Translations under genes and position numbers: made by a program
NCBI RefSeq assembly: GCF_018499875.1
Contig: NZ_JAHBAY010000001.1
Location: 434,001 to 498,000, forward strand
Reading direction: 5' to 3'
Source of the DNA: Kineosporia corallincola
GTDB lineage: Bacteria > Actinomycetota > Actinomycetes > Actinomycetales > Kineosporiaceae
DNA length: 64,000 bases
Notes under the pieces: generated by a model
Databases searched by the model: none
Told to the model about the DNA's origin: nothing
What the model saw: only the letters and a program-made list of their open reading frames with translations
In this document: piece after piece, positions 39,496-50,119 of the stretch
How the letters are laid out: each line of letters starts with the position of its first letter
How positions within the stretch are numbered: position 1 is the first letter of the stretch

Positions 39496-40531
39496 CCCTC
39501 GCACCGCGGTGCACGTCGCCGTCCGGGACTGTCTGGCCGACCTCACGCGGGGTGGCCTAAGTGCGGGTAAGGCGGTGGTTCTGGTCGCGTGCAGCGGCGG
39601 TCCGGACTCCCTGACACTGGCCGCCGCCACCGCCTCCACGGCCCGGGCGCACTGGTTCACGGCGGGGGCGGTGGTGGTCGACCACGGCTGGTCGGCCGAG
39701 GGGTCCGCGGCCTCGGCGCGGGCTGCGGGGCAGTGCCGCGAGCTGGGGCTGGATCCGGTCGAGTTGGTACCGGTGGACGCCGGGGGCCCGGTTTCGCGGG
39801 ACGGTTCGGTTGCGCGGGGCGGTTCGGTTTCGCGGGGTTCCGGTTCGCGGGGCGGGCCTGAGGCGGTGGCGCGGGTGGCGCGGTACGCCGCGCTCGAAGA
39901 CGCCGCCCGACGGCACGGGGCGCGGGCGGTGCTGCTCGGTCACACCCTCGACGACCAGGCCGAGACCGTGCTGCTGGGACTCGGGCGCGGGTCCGGGGCC
40001 CGCAGCCTGGCCGGGATGCCCGCCCGCCGGGGCCTGTTCCGGCGGCCCTTCCTGGGACTGCGCCGGACCCTGGTGGCCGAGGCGGGTGACGCCCTCGGCC
40101 TGCACCCCTGGCACGACCCGGCGAACGACGACCCGGCCTACACCCGGGTGCGGGTGCGCCGTCTGGCCGGGCAGCTGGAGACGGCGCTCGGCGCGGGCAC
40201 CGCCGAGGCGCTCGCCCGCAGCGCCGATCTGCTGCGTGACGACGCCGACGCCCTGGACTCGCTGGCCGCCGATCTGCTGGCTCTGGCCCGGGTGGCCGGA
40301 GGCCAGGTGCTCCGGATCGACGGTGAGGCGGTGACGGCCGCCCTGGAGCCGTTGCGCGCGGCGTTGCCGGCCGTCCGGCGCCGGGCCCTGCTGGCCTGGG
40401 CCCGTGAGGTGGGCTGTCCGGGCGGCGCTCTCGGCCACCGGCACGCGCTCGCCCTGGACCGGCTGGTGACGACCGGCCGGGGGCAGGTGGCCCTGCCGGG
40501 CGGCCGGACCGCCGAGGTCGGCCGGGCCTGA
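39488..40531 (+). CDS. tilS: tRNA(Ile)-lysidine synthase
   Basis: 347 residues. PP-loop ATPase that converts the wobble cytidine of the AUA-decoding tRNA-Ile to lysidine. [11 protein letters not shown] is the ATP loop, VVVDHGWS and [15 protein letters not shown] follow, and the TilS substrate-binding domain occupies about 220-330. Residues 102-122 are a run of six-residue repeats ([18 protein letters not shown]) not found in typical TilS, inserted before the conserved [11 protein letters not shown] helix. ATG 39488 overlaps the previous gene. Confidence 0.9.
   Translation: MPDPRTAVHVAVRDCLADLTRGGLSAGKAVVLVACSGGPDSLTLAAATASTARAHWFTAGAVVVDHGWSAEGSAASARAAGQCRELGLDPVELVPVDAGGPVSRDGSVARGGSVSRGSGSRGGPEAVARVARYAALEDAARRHGARAVLLGHTLDDQAETVLLGLGRGSGARSLAGMPARRGLFRRPFLGLRRTLVAEAGDALGLHPWHDPANDDPAYTRVRVRRLAGQLETALGAGTAEALARSADLLRDDADALDSLAADLLALARVAGGQVLRIDGEAVTAALEPLRAALPAVRRRALLAWAREVGCPGGALGHRHALALDRLVTTGRGQVALPGGRTAEVGRA
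39791..39844 (+). repeat. 18-bp tandem repeats inside tilS
   Basis: Three units (39791-39808, 39809-39826, 39827-39844) of the pattern GTTTCGCGGGRCGGTTCG plus a partial fourth, exactly in frame and coding for six-residue repeats. Confidence 0.8.
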
Positions 40532-40720
40532 GGACTCACCCCCGAGCGGACGCCGGACCGGCGGCGCGAGACGACCTCGGCGACGCACCCGAGACCGGGC
40601 TGATGCCCGGCGGCGGCCGTACCGGGGGCCCGGGTCGGCCTCCGCCGCCGGATTGTGGCAGGCTGAGATGCCGCCGGATCCGGCGTGACATCCCCTTTTC
40701 CGTACGCACCTGGGAGACTC

Positions 40721-41275
40721 GTGGACGCCTCCGACATGGGCTCCGACCTGGAGAAGGTCCTGCTCACCGAGGAACAGATCCAGGCCAAGCTCAGCGAGCT
40801 GGCTGAGCAGATCGAGAAGGACTACGCCGGGCAGGACGTGCTCCTGGTCGGCGTGCTCAAGGGCGCCATCATGGTGATGGCCGACCTGAGCCGCGCCCTG
40901 CGCAGCAGCTGGGAGACCGACTGGATGGCGGTGTCGTCCTACGGCTCCGGCACCAAGTCGTCCGGGGTGGTGCGCATCCTGAAAGACCTGGACCGCGACA
41001 TCAGCGGCCGGCACGTGCTGATCGTCGAGGACATCGTCGACTCCGGGCTCACGCTGTCCTGGCTGATCGCCAACCTGTCCTCGCGCGGCCCGGCCTCGGT
41101 CGAGGTCTGCACACTCCTGCGCAAGCCCGATGCGATGAAGGTGGACCTCAAGGTCCGCTACGTCGGGTTCGACATACCCAACGAGTTCGTGGTCGGCTAC
41201 GGCCTCGACTATGCCGAGAAGTACCGCAACCTCCGCGTGGTGGGCACCCTGGCGGAGCACGTGTACTCGAGCTGA
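40721..41275 (+). CDS. hpt: Hypoxanthine phosphoribosyltransferase
   Basis: 184 residues from GTG 40721 (GGGAG 5 bases upstream). Purine salvage: hypoxanthine or guanine plus [18 protein letters not shown] and the PRPP-binding loop [17 protein letters not shown] are diagnostic, with [23 protein letters not shown] near the C-terminus. The tilS-hpt-ftsH order is conserved widely. The 190 bases between tilS and hpt contain no gene. Confidence 0.95.
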   Translation: MDASDMGSDLEKVLLTEEQIQAKLSELAEQIEKDYAGQDVLLVGVLKGAIMVMADLSRALRSSWETDWMAVSSYGSGTKSSGVVRILKDLDRDISGRHVLIVEDIVDSGLTLSWLIANLSSRGPASVEVCTLLRKPDAMKVDLKVRYVGFDIPNEFVVGYGLDYAEKYRNLRVVGTLAEHVYSS

Positions 41276-41456
41276 CTCGAGCAGACCGGCAACTCGCGGC
41301 AAGCTGTGATCCCGTGGTGGGCGGAACAGGAGGACGACGTCCTCCGTTCCTCTCATAGCCGGTAACACGGTGGGTCTGTGGGCATCGGTGTACCGTCGTC
41401 CTATTGAGCACGAGCAGGAGGGTCGGGGCCGTAGCGGCTCCAGGTGAACACACGGC

Positions 41457-43436
41457 ATGGACGTCAAACGACTGACGCGGGGGCCGGCGATCTGGGTGAT
41501 CGTCTTCGTGGTCCTGCTCATCATCGGGGCCCGCGTGTTCGCGCCCAATCAGTACAAGAAGATCGACACCTATCAAGCCGTCAACCTGATCTCCCAGGAC
41601 AAGGTGGTCAGCGCGAAGCTGGTCGACAACGACCAGCGCATCGAGCTGACGCTGAAGAGCGACGCGAAGATCGACGGCTACGACAAGGTCGAGGCCAACT
41701 ACATCTCGCAGCGCGGTGACGAGCTGGTCCAGCTGCTGAAAGACAACCCTCCCAGCGAGGGCTACACCGACGAGGTGCCCAGCACCTCGTGGTGGTCCAG
41801 CCTGCTGATCAGCTTCCTGCCGCTGGTGCTGCTGCTCGCGGTGTTCTGGTTCCTGATGGGCCAGATGCAGGGCGGCGGCTCGCGGGTGATGAACTTCGGC
41901 AAGTCCCGCGCCCGGCTGGTCAGCAAGGACACCCCCAAGGTCACCTTCGCCGACGTGGCGGGTGCCGACGAGGCGGTCGAGGAGCTCCACGAGATCAAGG
42001 AGTTCCTGTCCGAGCCGGCCAAGTTCCAGGCGGTCGGGGCCAAGATCCCCAAGGGCGTGCTGCTCTACGGTCAGCCCGGTACCGGTAAGACCCTGCTGGC
42101 CCGTGCGGTCGCGGGTGAGGCCGGGGTGCCGTTCTACTCGATCTCCGGTTCCGACTTCGTCGAGATGTTCGTCGGTGTCGGTGCCTCCCGGGTGCGTGAC
42201 CTGTTCCAGCAGGCCAAGGAGAACGCCCCGGCGATCATCTTCGTCGACGAGATCGACGCGGTGGGCCGTCACCGTGGCGCCGGCCTCGGCGGTGGCCACG
42301 ACGAGCGCGAGCAGACGCTGAACCAGCTGCTGGTCGAGATGGACGGCTTCGACGTCAAGACGAACGTCATCCTGATCGCGGCCACCAACCGGCCCGACAT
42401 CCTCGACCCGGCCCTGCTGCGCCCGGGCCGCTTCGACCGGCAGATCGCGGTCGAGCCGCCGGACATGAAGGGCCGCACGAAGATCCTCAGCGTGCACGCC
42501 AAGGGCAAGCCGATGGCTCCCGACGTGGACCTCGAGGGCGTCGCCCGCCGCACCCCCGGGTTCAGCGGTGCCGACCTGGCCAACGTGCTGAACGAGGCCG
42601 CTCTGCTGACCGCCCGCGCCAACGCCCGGGTGATCGACGACGGGGCCCTCGACGAGGCGATCGACCGGGTCATCGCCGGGCCGCAGAAGCGCACCCGGCT
42701 GATGAGCGAGAAGGAACGCAAGATCACCGCGTACCACGAGGGTGGTCACGCGCTGGTGGCGGCGGCGCTGAACAACACCGAGCCGGTCACCAAGGTCACG
42801 ATCCTGCCGCGCGGTCGCGCCCTCGGCTACACCATGGTGCTGCCGCAGGACGACAAGTACTCCACCACCCGCAACGAGATGCTCGACCAGCTGGCCTACG
42901 CGCTCGGCGGCCGGGTGGCGGAAGAGATCATCTTCCACGACCCGACCACCGGCGCCTCGAACGACATCGAGAAGGCCACGGGCATCGCCCGTTCCATGGT
43001 CACGCAGCACGGCATGTCCGAGCGGGTCGGGGCGATCAAGCTCGGCCGCAGCAGCGGTGAGGTCTTCCTCGGCCGCGACATGGGTCACGAGCGCGACTAC
43101 TCCGAAGAGGTGGCCGGGGTCGTCGACGACGAGGTGCGTCGCCTGATCGAGGCCGCTCACGACGAGGCCTACCAGGCCCTGGTCGAGAACCGCGACATCC
43201 TCGACGCCCTGGTGCTGGCCCTGCTCGAGAAGGAGACCCTGAACCGGGCCGAGCTGGCCGAGATCTTCGGCCCGGTGCGCAAGCGCCCGGTGCGCCCGGT
43301 CTGGCTGTCCAGCGAGCGCCGCGCCGTGTCCGACATCCCGCCGGTGCTCAGCCCGGCGGAGCGCCGGCTGGTGAACGGCAGCAACACCGCCGCCTCGGCG
43401 AACGGGCACGGCGCCGAGTACGGAGAGCTCAACTAG
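41457..43436 (+). CDS. ftsH: ATP-dependent zinc metalloprotease FtsH
   Basis: 659 residues. Membrane segment at 11-27, periplasmic domain, second segment near 112-134, AAA+ domain with GQPGTGKT Walker [14 protein letters not shown] Walker B and [19 protein letters not shown], and a zinc protease domain with HEGGH (427-431). It degrades membrane and regulatory proteins. The C-terminal tail after residue 610 is polar and variable. Confidence 0.97.
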   Translation: MDVKRLTRGPAIWVIVFVVLLIIGARVFAPNQYKKIDTYQAVNLISQDKVVSAKLVDNDQRIELTLKSDAKIDGYDKVEANYISQRGDELVQLLKDNPPSEGYTDEVPSTSWWSSLLISFLPLVLLLAVFWFLMGQMQGGGSRVMNFGKSRARLVSKDTPKVTFADVAGADEAVEELHEIKEFLSEPAKFQAVGAKIPKGVLLYGQPGTGKTLLARAVAGEAGVPFYSISGSDFVEMFVGVGASRVRDLFQQAKENAPAIIFVDEIDAVGRHRGAGLGGGHDEREQTLNQLLVEMDGFDVKTNVILIAATNRPDILDPALLRPGRFDRQIAVEPPDMKGRTKILSVHAKGKPMAPDVDLEGVARRTPGFSGADLANVLNEAALLTARANARVIDDGALDEAIDRVIAGPQKRTRLMSEKERKITAYHEGGHALVAAALNNTEPVTKVTILPRGRALGYTMVLPQDDKYSTTRNEMLDQLAYALGGRVAEEIIFHDPTTGASNDIEKATGIARSMVTQHGMSERVGAIKLGRSSGEVFLGRDMGHERDYSEEVAGVVDDEVRRLIEAAHDEAYQALVENRDILDALVLALLEKETLNRAELAEIFGPVRKRPVRPVWLSSERRAVSDIPPVLSPAERRLVNGSNTAASANGHGAEYGELN

Positions 43437-43450
43437 TAGTTCCTCACATC

Positions 43451-43489
43451 CCCGCAGGCACGGCTCCGGCTGCGCCTGCGGGGATTTTC
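43451..43489 (+). terminator. Rho-independent terminator after ftsH
   Basis: CCCCGCAGGC (43451-43460) pairs with GCCTGCGGGG (43475-43484), followed by ATTTT. It separates ftsH from the fol operon. Confidence 0.85.
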
Positions 43490-43541
43490 CATCATGAACG
43501 GCGGACGGGGCGCCGGATGCGCCGAGCACTGGAGATCTGAG

Positions 43542-44168
43542 TTGGCACACGAGACGGACCTCGACGACGACGTCTTCACCCCCGACGAGACCGAGGGCCC
43601 GGTCGACACCGCCCGGATCGAGTCCGCGGTGCGGGAGATCCTGCTGGCGATCGGCGAGGACCCGGACCGCGACGGCCTGCTGAAGACCCCCGCCCGGGTG
43701 GCCCGAGCCTACGCCGAGATGTTCGCCGGGCTCCGGCAGGACCCGGCCGACGTGCTGTCCACCACCTTCGACCTCGGGCACGAGGAGATGGTGCTGGTGC
43801 GCGACATCGAGCTGTACTCCTGCTGCGAGCACCACCTGGTCCCGTTCCACGGGGTGGCCCACGTCGGCTACATCCCCAGCGCCGACGGCCGGATCACCGG
43901 GCTGAGCAAGCTGGCCCGCCTGGTCGACGTCTACGCCAAGCGCCCGCAGGTGCAGGAGCGGCTGACCACGCAGGTGGCGGACGCGCTCGTCGAGCACCTC
44001 AAGCCGCGCGGCGTGATCGTGGTGGTGGAGTGTGAGCACCTCTGCATGTCGATGCGTGGCGTGCGCAAGCCGGGCTCGCGTACGGTGACGTCGGCGGTGC
44101 GCGGCCAGCTGCGCGACCCCGCCACCCGGGCCGAGGCGATGAGTCTGATCGTCGCGCACACCCGCTGA
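43542..44168 (+). CDS. folE: GTP cyclohydrolase I
   Basis: 208 residues from TTG 43542, favoured by GGAG 7 bases upstream; an ATG at 43494 sits right behind the ftsH terminator without a ribosome-binding site. Opens the GTP ring to dihydroneopterin triphosphate, the first step of folate synthesis. Zinc-binding [11 protein letters not shown] and [12 protein letters not shown], and the [10 protein letters not shown] helix are intact. First gene of folE-folP-folBK-DUF3180. Confidence 0.95.
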   Translation: MAHETDLDDDVFTPDETEGPVDTARIESAVREILLAIGEDPDRDGLLKTPARVARAYAEMFAGLRQDPADVLSTTFDLGHEEMVLVRDIELYSCCEHHLVPFHGVAHVGYIPSADGRITGLSKLARLVDVYAKRPQVQERLTTQVADALVEHLKPRGVIVVVECEHLCMSMRGVRKPGSRTVTSAVRGQLRDPATRAEAMSLIVAHTR

Positions 44169-44195
44169 TCCGCCGCTGACGAGAAAAGTGAGGCC

Positions 44196-45089
44196 GTGAG
44201 CCGTACCGGTAGGCACCTGCCCGGGCTGAACGCACCAGCCGATCGCACGCTCGTCATGGGCGTTCTCAACGTCACGCCCGACTCGTTCAGCGACGGCGGT
44301 CGCTGGCTCGACCCCGGCGCCGCGGTGGCGCACGGCCTGGAGCTGCGCGCCCAGGGCGCCGACCTGGTCGACGTCGGCGGGGAGTCCACCCGGCCCGGCG
44401 CCGAGCGGGTGAGCGAGGAGGAAGAGCTGCGCCGCACCGTCCCGGTGGTGCGCCGGCTCGCCGCCGAGGGCATCGCCGTCAGCATCGACACGATGCGCGC
44501 GAGCGTGGCACAGGCCGCGCTGGAGGCCGGCGGGGTACTGGTGAACGACGTGAGCGGCGGGCGCTGGGACACCCGGATGCCGGCCCTGATCGCCGAGTCC
44601 GGCGCACCGTTCGTGGCCATGCACTGGCGCGGGGTGCAGGCGCTGGGCCGGGCGGAGCACGACCTGGCCGCCCGCTACGACGACGTGGTGGCCGAGGTGG
44701 CGGCCGAACTCACCCGGTGCATGCACGACCTGGTCGCGGCCGGGGTCGACCCGGCGCAGGTGGTGCTCGACCCGGGCCTGGGGTTCTCGAAGAACGCCGA
44801 GCACAACTGGGAGCTGCTGGCCCACCTCGACGCCCTGGCCGAACTCGGCCGCCCGGTGCTGGTCGGGGCCTCGCGCAAGCGGTTCCTGGGTAGTCTGCTG
44901 GCCGGGCCCGACGCGGCACCGGCGCCGGTGCACGAGCGCGACGACGCCACCGCCGCGATCAGCACGCTGGCCGCGCTGGCCGGGGTCTGGTGCGTGCGGG
45001 TGCACGCGGTGCGCTCCAGCGTCGACGCGGTCCGGGTCGGTGCGGCGGTGCGTGAGCACACCCGCGCGGGCGTGGGGAAGACGCTGTGA
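44196..45089 (+). CDS. folP: Dihydropteroate synthase
   Basis: 297 residues. Joins p-aminobenzoate to the pterin, the sulfonamide target. GVLNVTPDSFSDGG, DVGGESTRPGA, VSIDTMRASVAQAAL, VNDVSGG and LDPGLGFSKNAEHNW are the canonical motifs. GTG start; its stop overlaps the folBK start as GTGA. Confidence 0.96.
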   Translation: MSRTGRHLPGLNAPADRTLVMGVLNVTPDSFSDGGRWLDPGAAVAHGLELRAQGADLVDVGGESTRPGAERVSEEEELRRTVPVVRRLAAEGIAVSIDTMRASVAQAALEAGGVLVNDVSGGRWDTRMPALIAESGAPFVAMHWRGVQALGRAEHDLAARYDDVVAEVAAELTRCMHDLVAAGVDPAQVVLDPGLGFSKNAEHNWELLAHLDALAELGRPVLVGASRKRFLGSLLAGPDAAPAPVHERDDATAAISTLAALAGVWCVRVHAVRSSVDAVRVGAAVREHTRAGVGKTL

Positions 45090-46036
45090 GCGCCGGGCTG
45101 GGCTTCGGGCCGGTCACCGGGCCGGACGGCCGTCCGCTCGACCAGATCCGGCTGTCCGGGGTGACGGCCCGGGGCACGCACGGCGTGTTCGACTTCGAGC
45201 GCCGCGAGGGCCAGGACTTCACCGTCGACGTGGTGCTGCACACCGACACGTCGGCCGCGGCGGCCACCGACGACCTGACCCGCACCACGCACTACGGAAT
45301 CCTGGCCGGCACCGTCGCCGACATCGTCCGGGGCGAGCCGGTGAACCTGATCGAGACCCTGGCCGAGCGCATCGCCCTGGCCTGTCTGGAACCCGCGGGC
45401 GTGGTCGCGGCCGATGTCGCCGTCCACAAACCGCAGGCTCCGATCGAGGAGACCTTCGCCGACGTGGTGGTGGCGATCCGCCGGGAGCGCACGCTGCTGC
45501 TGGAGCGCGCGCCGGAGCAGCCGGTGCCGGTCGTGCTGGCGCTCGGCACCAACCTGGGCGACCGGCTGATGATCCTGCGCGGCGCGGTCAGCGACCTGCG
45601 CGAGGCCGAGGGCCTGACGATCGACGTGGTGTCGCCGGTGATCCAGACCGATCCGGTGGGCGGGCCGGACCAGCCCGACTACCTGAACGCGGTGGTGCTG
45701 GCCCACACCACGCTGAGCGCCCGTGAGGTGCTGGCCACCTGCAACCGGATCGAGGCGGAGTACGGCCGCGAGCGCATCGAGCGCTGGGGCCCGCGCACCC
45801 TCGACATCGACGTGATCAGCTACGGCGAGCTGCGCAGCTACGACGAGACGCTGACCCTGCCGCACCCACGGGCGCACGAGCGGGCCTTCGTGCTGGCGCC
45901 CTGGCTGGCGGCCGACCCGGAGGGCACGCTGCTCACCGAGGCCGGACCGGAGAAGGTCGCGAGCCTGCTGGAGCAGGCCCCCGACCGGATCTCGCTGCGG
46001 CACCGGCCGGAGCTGACGCTGGAGCACTGGGTGTGA
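45086..46036 (+). CDS. folB-folK: Fused dihydroneopterin aldolase / HPPK
   Basis: 316 residues joining two enzymes that act consecutively. Residues 15-140 are FolB (GVTARGTHGVFDFERREGQ, THYGILAGTVADIV, VHKPQAPI); residues 148-316 are FolK (ALGTNLGDRLMILR, PVIQTDPVGGPDQPDYLNAVV, RWGPRTLDIDVISYG, LPHPRAHERAFVL). In many actinobacteria these are separate adjacent genes. Start overlaps folP and stop overlaps the next gene, so the operon is fully coupled. Confidence 0.94.
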   Translation: MSAGLGFGPVTGPDGRPLDQIRLSGVTARGTHGVFDFERREGQDFTVDVVLHTDTSAAAATDDLTRTTHYGILAGTVADIVRGEPVNLIETLAERIALACLEPAGVVAADVAVHKPQAPIEETFADVVVAIRRERTLLLERAPEQPVPVVLALGTNLGDRLMILRGAVSDLREAEGLTIDVVSPVIQTDPVGGPDQPDYLNAVVLAHTTLSAREVLATCNRIEAEYGRERIERWGPRTLDIDVISYGELRSYDETLTLPHPRAHERAFVLAPWLAADPEGTLLTEAGPEKVASLLEQAPDRISLRHRPELTLEHWV

Positions 46037-46503
46037 GGGGCGCCCGCATCGGACCCACCGTCCTGGCCGCGGTCGCCTCCACCGTGATCTGCTGGGTGCT
46101 GCTCGACGCCTGGACCGGGCAGGGCAACACCGCACCTCCGCTGCCCTGGACCGCCCTGTTCGCCATGGTGGCACTGGTTCTCGTGGTGATCGCCGCCGGT
46201 CTGCCGATGCGCCGCTGGCAGCGCACCGACCCCTCGGCCCGGCAGACGATGAAGCCGATCGACCCGATGGTCGCCGCCCGCACCGCGGTGCTGGCCAAGG
46301 CGGCGGCGTACGGCGGGGCGGTGATCCTGGGCTGGTACCTCAGCCAGGGCCTGATCCTGCTGCCCGACCTGGTCGGTGACCGGCGCACCCGGTTCTTCAC
46401 GGCGCTGGTGGCGGCGCTGGCGGCGCTCGCCCTCACGGTGGCCGGATTCCTGGTCCAGCGCTGGTGCCGGGTTCCCCCGGACGACGACGAGAAGAGTTCC
46501 TGA
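46033..46503 (+). CDS. DUF3180 membrane protein
   Basis: 156 residues with four membrane segments (about 7-24, 35-55, 87-107 and 120-140) and the DUF3180 arrangement found after folK throughout actinobacteria. GTG start overlapping the folBK stop. Function unknown; no link to folate beyond position. Confidence 0.85.
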   Translation: MRGARIGPTVLAAVASTVICWVLLDAWTGQGNTAPPLPWTALFAMVALVLVVIAAGLPMRRWQRTDPSARQTMKPIDPMVAARTAVLAKAAAYGGAVILGWYLSQGLILLPDLVGDRRTRFFTALVAALAALALTVAGFLVQRWCRVPPDDDEKSS

Positions 46504-46680
46504 ACACTCGTCCCACTGCTCCCAGGGCTTCCTGGTGAGGATGAAATCCCCTGGGTGGGAGGCTGATTGAAACATCGGCCGAACGGTCATTCTCGTGGGT
46601 ATCGACGTCGGCGCGCGATCACCTAACTACTCTGGGTACCCGACCGTAAACACCGTGGTCGTCAACTCCCAGGAGACGTC

Positions 46681-47997
46681 TTGCCGTATGCCCTCACGCC
46701 CGTGCCTGTCGCGTCCGGGCCGCTGGACGTGGTCAACGCGTTCGTGCCCTGGGAGTCGGTGCAGGACCTGCGGGCCTGGATGCCGCTCGGGGTGGCGGGC
46801 GTCATCGTCTGGAGTCTGTGGGTCTACCGCTGGGTGCTCTCCCGGGCCTACCGGCCGGTGAGCAACACGTTCGTCACCACCACCTCGGTGGTGGTGCCCT
46901 CGTTCCGGGAGGATGTCGAGATCCTGCGCCGCTGTCTGGCCACCTGGCTGGCGCAGGGGCCGTCCGAGCTGATCGTGGTGCCCGACGTGGACGACGTCGA
47001 GTGCATCGAGATGCTGCGCCGCGTGGGCGATCCCCGGCTGCGGGTGCTGCCGTTCGAGCACCGCGGCAAACGCTCCGCCCTGGGGGTCGGCATCCGCGCC
47101 GCGCGGGGCGAGGTGCTGGTCCTGACCGACTCCGACACCGCCTGGGAGCCGGGCCTTCTCGCCGCCGTGCAGATGCCGTTCCAGGATCCGCAGGTGGGTG
47201 CCGTGGCGACCCAGCAGAAGGTGTACCGGCGGTGGTCGAGCATCTGGCGGGTGGTGGCCGACTGGATCATCGACCTGCGCTACTACGACTACGTGCCGGC
47301 GATGGGCCGGGCCGGCGGGGTGATCTGCGTGTCCGGCCGCACTGCCGCATACCGGCGCTCGGCGGTGCTGCCGGTGCTGCGTCACCTGGAGCACGAGTTC
47401 TTCTTCGGCCGCCGCTGCGTGGCCGGTGACGACGGCCGGCTGACCTGGCTGGTGCTGGCCTCCGGCTACCAGACCGCGTTCCAGTCCACCGCGCAGGCGA
47501 TGTCGATGTTCCCGGCCACGTTCAACGCGTTCGTGAAGCAGCGGGTGCGCTGGAGCCGTAACTCCTACCGCTGCTACCTGACCGCCCTGTGGAACGGCTG
47601 GCTGCGCGACGTGCCGTTCGTCTCCAAGATCACGGTGCTCCAGATCCTGCTCACCCCGGTGACGATGGGGATGGCGCTGACCTACCTGGTGCTGTCCCGG
47701 ATGGCGCCCGGCTGGAAGGGCGTGCTGCTGGCGCTGTGCTGGCTGATGGCGGGCCGTCTGGTGCGCAGCGTTTCGCACCTGCGGCGGCACCCGGCCGACG
47801 TGTTCCTGCTGCCGCTGGTGACGCTCGTGGTCATCCTGATCTCGCTGCCGATCAAGCTCTACGCCTTCGTCACGATGAACAAACAGGGCTGGCTGACCCG
47901 GCACGCCGACCAGACCGGCGGTGACGGGCAGGACAACGCCTCGCTCGGTGAGAACATCGACCTGAGCGGGCAGCGGGTGGTCCTCGATGCGCGGTGA
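46681..47997 (+). CDS. Processive family 2 glycosyltransferase, membrane glycan synthase
   Basis: 438 residues from TTG 46681 (AGGAG 5 bases upstream). Membrane segment at 33-54, GT2 catalytic domain at 62-295 and three C-terminal segments (about 308-332, 335-355, 362-388). The processive signature is complete: D102/D104 in VVPDVDD, D150 and D152 in LTDSD, GDD at 249-251 and QRVRW at 287-291. This layout is shared by hyaluronan, cellulose, alginate and Nod-type synthases that polymerise and extrude a glycan. No PilZ domain. Forms a coupled operon with two beta-helix proteins. Confidence 0.88.
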   Translation: MPYALTPVPVASGPLDVVNAFVPWESVQDLRAWMPLGVAGVIVWSLWVYRWVLSRAYRPVSNTFVTTTSVVVPSFREDVEILRRCLATWLAQGPSELIVVPDVDDVECIEMLRRVGDPRLRVLPFEHRGKRSALGVGIRAARGEVLVLTDSDTAWEPGLLAAVQMPFQDPQVGAVATQQKVYRRWSSIWRVVADWIIDLRYYDYVPAMGRAGGVICVSGRTAAYRRSAVLPVLRHLEHEFFFGRRCVAGDDGRLTWLVLASGYQTAFQSTAQAMSMFPATFNAFVKQRVRWSRNSYRCYLTALWNGWLRDVPFVSKITVLQILLTPVTMGMALTYLVLSRMAPGWKGVLLALCWLMAGRLVRSVSHLRRHPADVFLLPLVTLVVILISLPIKLYAFVTMNKQGWLTRHADQTGGDGQDNASLGENIDLSGQRVVLDAR

Positions 47998-50119
47998 ACG
48001 CCTGCGGCTCCGGCAGATCCGGATCATCGCCGGGGTGATCGCCGCGGCCGGTCTGGTGGTCGTGGTCGGGGTCACCGGGGTGGCGGCGCTGCCCCGCCCG
48101 GCCGCCGGGGGCCCGGCGGGCGACCAGCCGGTGACGGCGGCGAAGGCCGCCCTGGCCAATCCGCCGCGGCAGGCCAGGCTGGTCACCGAGGAGGACCAGC
48201 GGGTGACCCAGGCGCTGCTGAAGACCGAGACCAAGCCGTACCGGGCCAAGCCGAACGGCCAGTACACCCTGGTGCTCACCGCCCGGCGCCGTCCGTACAG
48301 TTTCGACGACCTGCGAAAGCTCGCACCTGACACGCTGATTCCGCAGACCGACAAGTCCTTCCTGCTGCTGGAGCACATCCTGGTCGGGCCCGGGGCCACG
48401 CTGTCGATCAGCCCGAGCCGCCCGCTGAAGATCAAGATGAGTTCCGGCCCGGACGGTTTCGTGTCGATGGTGGCGCACGGCGGCCGGATCCGGCTGAACG
48501 GCACTGCCACCGCACCGATCTCGATCACCAGCTGGGACGAGACCCGCGGCCGGCCCGACATGAACCTCGGCGACGGCCGGGCCTATGTCCGGGTCAGCGG
48601 CCAGATGGTCGCCACCTCGACCACTTTCAGCCGCCTGGGGTTCTGGAGCGGGCGCACCGGGGGAGTCGCCGTGGTCTCGGCCGCCGGCGCTACCCCCAAC
48701 ATCGACCTGGACGCCGCCGCGGCCACCGGGGCCGTCGACGACCCGGTGGCCAAGCGCGCCGCCAGTCACACCGACATTCTGCCCACCGGAAAACTGCCGC
48801 TCACGGCGCAGGACGAGTCCGCGGGTTTCACGTCGTCCATCAGTGACACGAAAATGGTGGGAAACGCTTTCGGGCTGTTCCTGTCCGGCGTGTCCCGGCC
48901 GGAGGTGACCCGCACGCGGATCAGTAAGAGCCTGGTCGACGGGCTGGTGCTGCATCGCAACGTGGAGTCCGCGCTGATCACCATGGTCGAGGTGGACCGG
49001 TCGGCGGTGGACGGCGTGGTGATCAACCGCAACGTCGAGAGCGCCACCCTGACCCGTCTCGAGGTGCACGACAACGGCCGCGACGGGGTGGTGATGTCGG
49101 GCAGCCCGCTGGCCGACGGCCCCTCGCCCAGCGGCGCGGCGATCCGGCCGTTCGGCAACAACCTGCTCGACACCAGCACCGTCTCGGGCAACGGCCGCCT
49201 CGGTGTGCACGTGTCCGGCGGAAGGTCGGTCACCGTGGCCGGCAACACCGTGTCCGGCGGGCGTTCCGGCATCGTGGTGTCGGACTCCGCCCGCGAGGTG
49301 ATGGTGAACAGCAACACGGTGAAAGACGTGGCGGTGAACGGCATCCAGGTGCGTGACGGGGCCCGGGTGGAGATGAACTCGAACAACGTGATCGGGGCGG
49401 CCACCGGGGTGCACGTGCGTGACGCGGTGGCGAATCTGCGCGACAACTCCACCTCCGGCGTCACCCTGCACGCCTTCACGTTCGTGGGGGTGGTGGCGGG
49501 CAGCGTGGCCGACGGCAACCAGCTGCGCGGTTCCGGCACCTCGGCGATCGACCTGGTGCGGGTGTCGGGCGATGCGCCTGAGGTGTCGGACACCGACGAC
49601 TCCGGATGGTCCCGCACGGTCACCCGGGACTCGCTCGTCAGCATTCTGCTGCACCCGCTCACGATGGTCTGGATGGGCGTGGGCCTGCTGCTGATCCTCA
49701 TGCGCAGCCGTCCCCGGCGTGGCGGTACCCGCGCGCCCTACCGGACTGATCCACTGTTGGGGACGAGCGGGCCGGACCAGGTCCCGGTGGTGAAACCGGC
49801 TCGGGAACGGGAGAAACCGGTGTACAGGCCAGCACAGACGCCGGAAACGGTTCCGGCCGCGCAGATCCGGCAGAACTACCAGCCGCCCTACGGCCAGCAG
49901 CAGCACCAGCCGCACCAGCAGCAGCCCAGACGACGGCAGCCAGGCTACCCGGAGTACCTGGAGCACGAGCCGCCGGTGGCCGCGGAGTGGCTCCAGCCAC
50001 CGCCGTCGCTGCCCCGGCAGAAGGCCGACCGGCCGAAGCCGGACATGATCGACCTGGCGATCGCCGAGTCGCGGCGTGAGCCCGCGCCGCCGCGCCGCCG
50101 CCGGGCGGTGGGCCGGTGA
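47987..50119 (+). CDS. Membrane-anchored right-handed beta-helix protein
   Basis: 710 residues. Membrane segment at 13-34, a preceding domain of about 200 residues, a parallel beta-helix (about 270-530) built from repeats such as VDGVVINRNVESATLTRLEV and NGRLGVHVSGGRSVTVAGN, then a second membrane segment (about 545-565) and a Pro/Gln-rich cytoplasmic tail ending in a basic cluster. The helix should face outside, the tail inside. Beta-helix proteins of this sort are often polysaccharide epimerases or lyases. The DPHD motif of alginate epimerases is absent. Overlaps the synthase gene by 11 bases. Confidence 0.8.
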   Translation: MRGERLRLRQIRIIAGVIAAAGLVVVVGVTGVAALPRPAAGGPAGDQPVTAAKAALANPPRQARLVTEEDQRVTQALLKTETKPYRAKPNGQYTLVLTARRRPYSFDDLRKLAPDTLIPQTDKSFLLLEHILVGPGATLSISPSRPLKIKMSSGPDGFVSMVAHGGRIRLNGTATAPISITSWDETRGRPDMNLGDGRAYVRVSGQMVATSTTFSRLGFWSGRTGGVAVVSAAGATPNIDLDAAAATGAVDDPVAKRAASHTDILPTGKLPLTAQDESAGFTSSISDTKMVGNAFGLFLSGVSRPEVTRTRISKSLVDGLVLHRNVESALITMVEVDRSAVDGVVINRNVESATLTRLEVHDNGRDGVVMSGSPLADGPSPSGAAIRPFGNNLLDTSTVSGNGRLGVHVSGGRSVTVAGNTVSGGRSGIVVSDSAREVMVNSNTVKDVAVNGIQVRDGARVEMNSNNVIGAATGVHVRDAVANLRDNSTSGVTLHAFTFVGVVAGSVADGNQLRGSGTSAIDLVRVSGDAPEVSDTDDSGWSRTVTRDSLVSILLHPLTMVWMGVGLLLILMRSRPRRGGTRAPYRTDPLLGTSGPDQVPVVKPAREREKPVYRPAQTPETVPAAQIRQNYQPPYGQQQHQPHQQQPRRRQPGYPEYLEHEPPVAAEWLQPPPSLPRQKADRPKPDMIDLAIAESRREPAPPRRRRAVGR

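Noticed and set aside
41148-45059. Open frame of about 1,300 codons on the minus strand opposite ftsH, folE and folP
   Set aside because: The plus strand carries recognisable full-length enzymes; the minus frame has His/Gln/Val/Asp-rich composition typical of the complement of GC-rich genes and no domains.
46590-46610. GGGTAT as a stress-sigma -10 before the GT2 operon
   Set aside because: No matching GTTT-type -35 element at the right distance.
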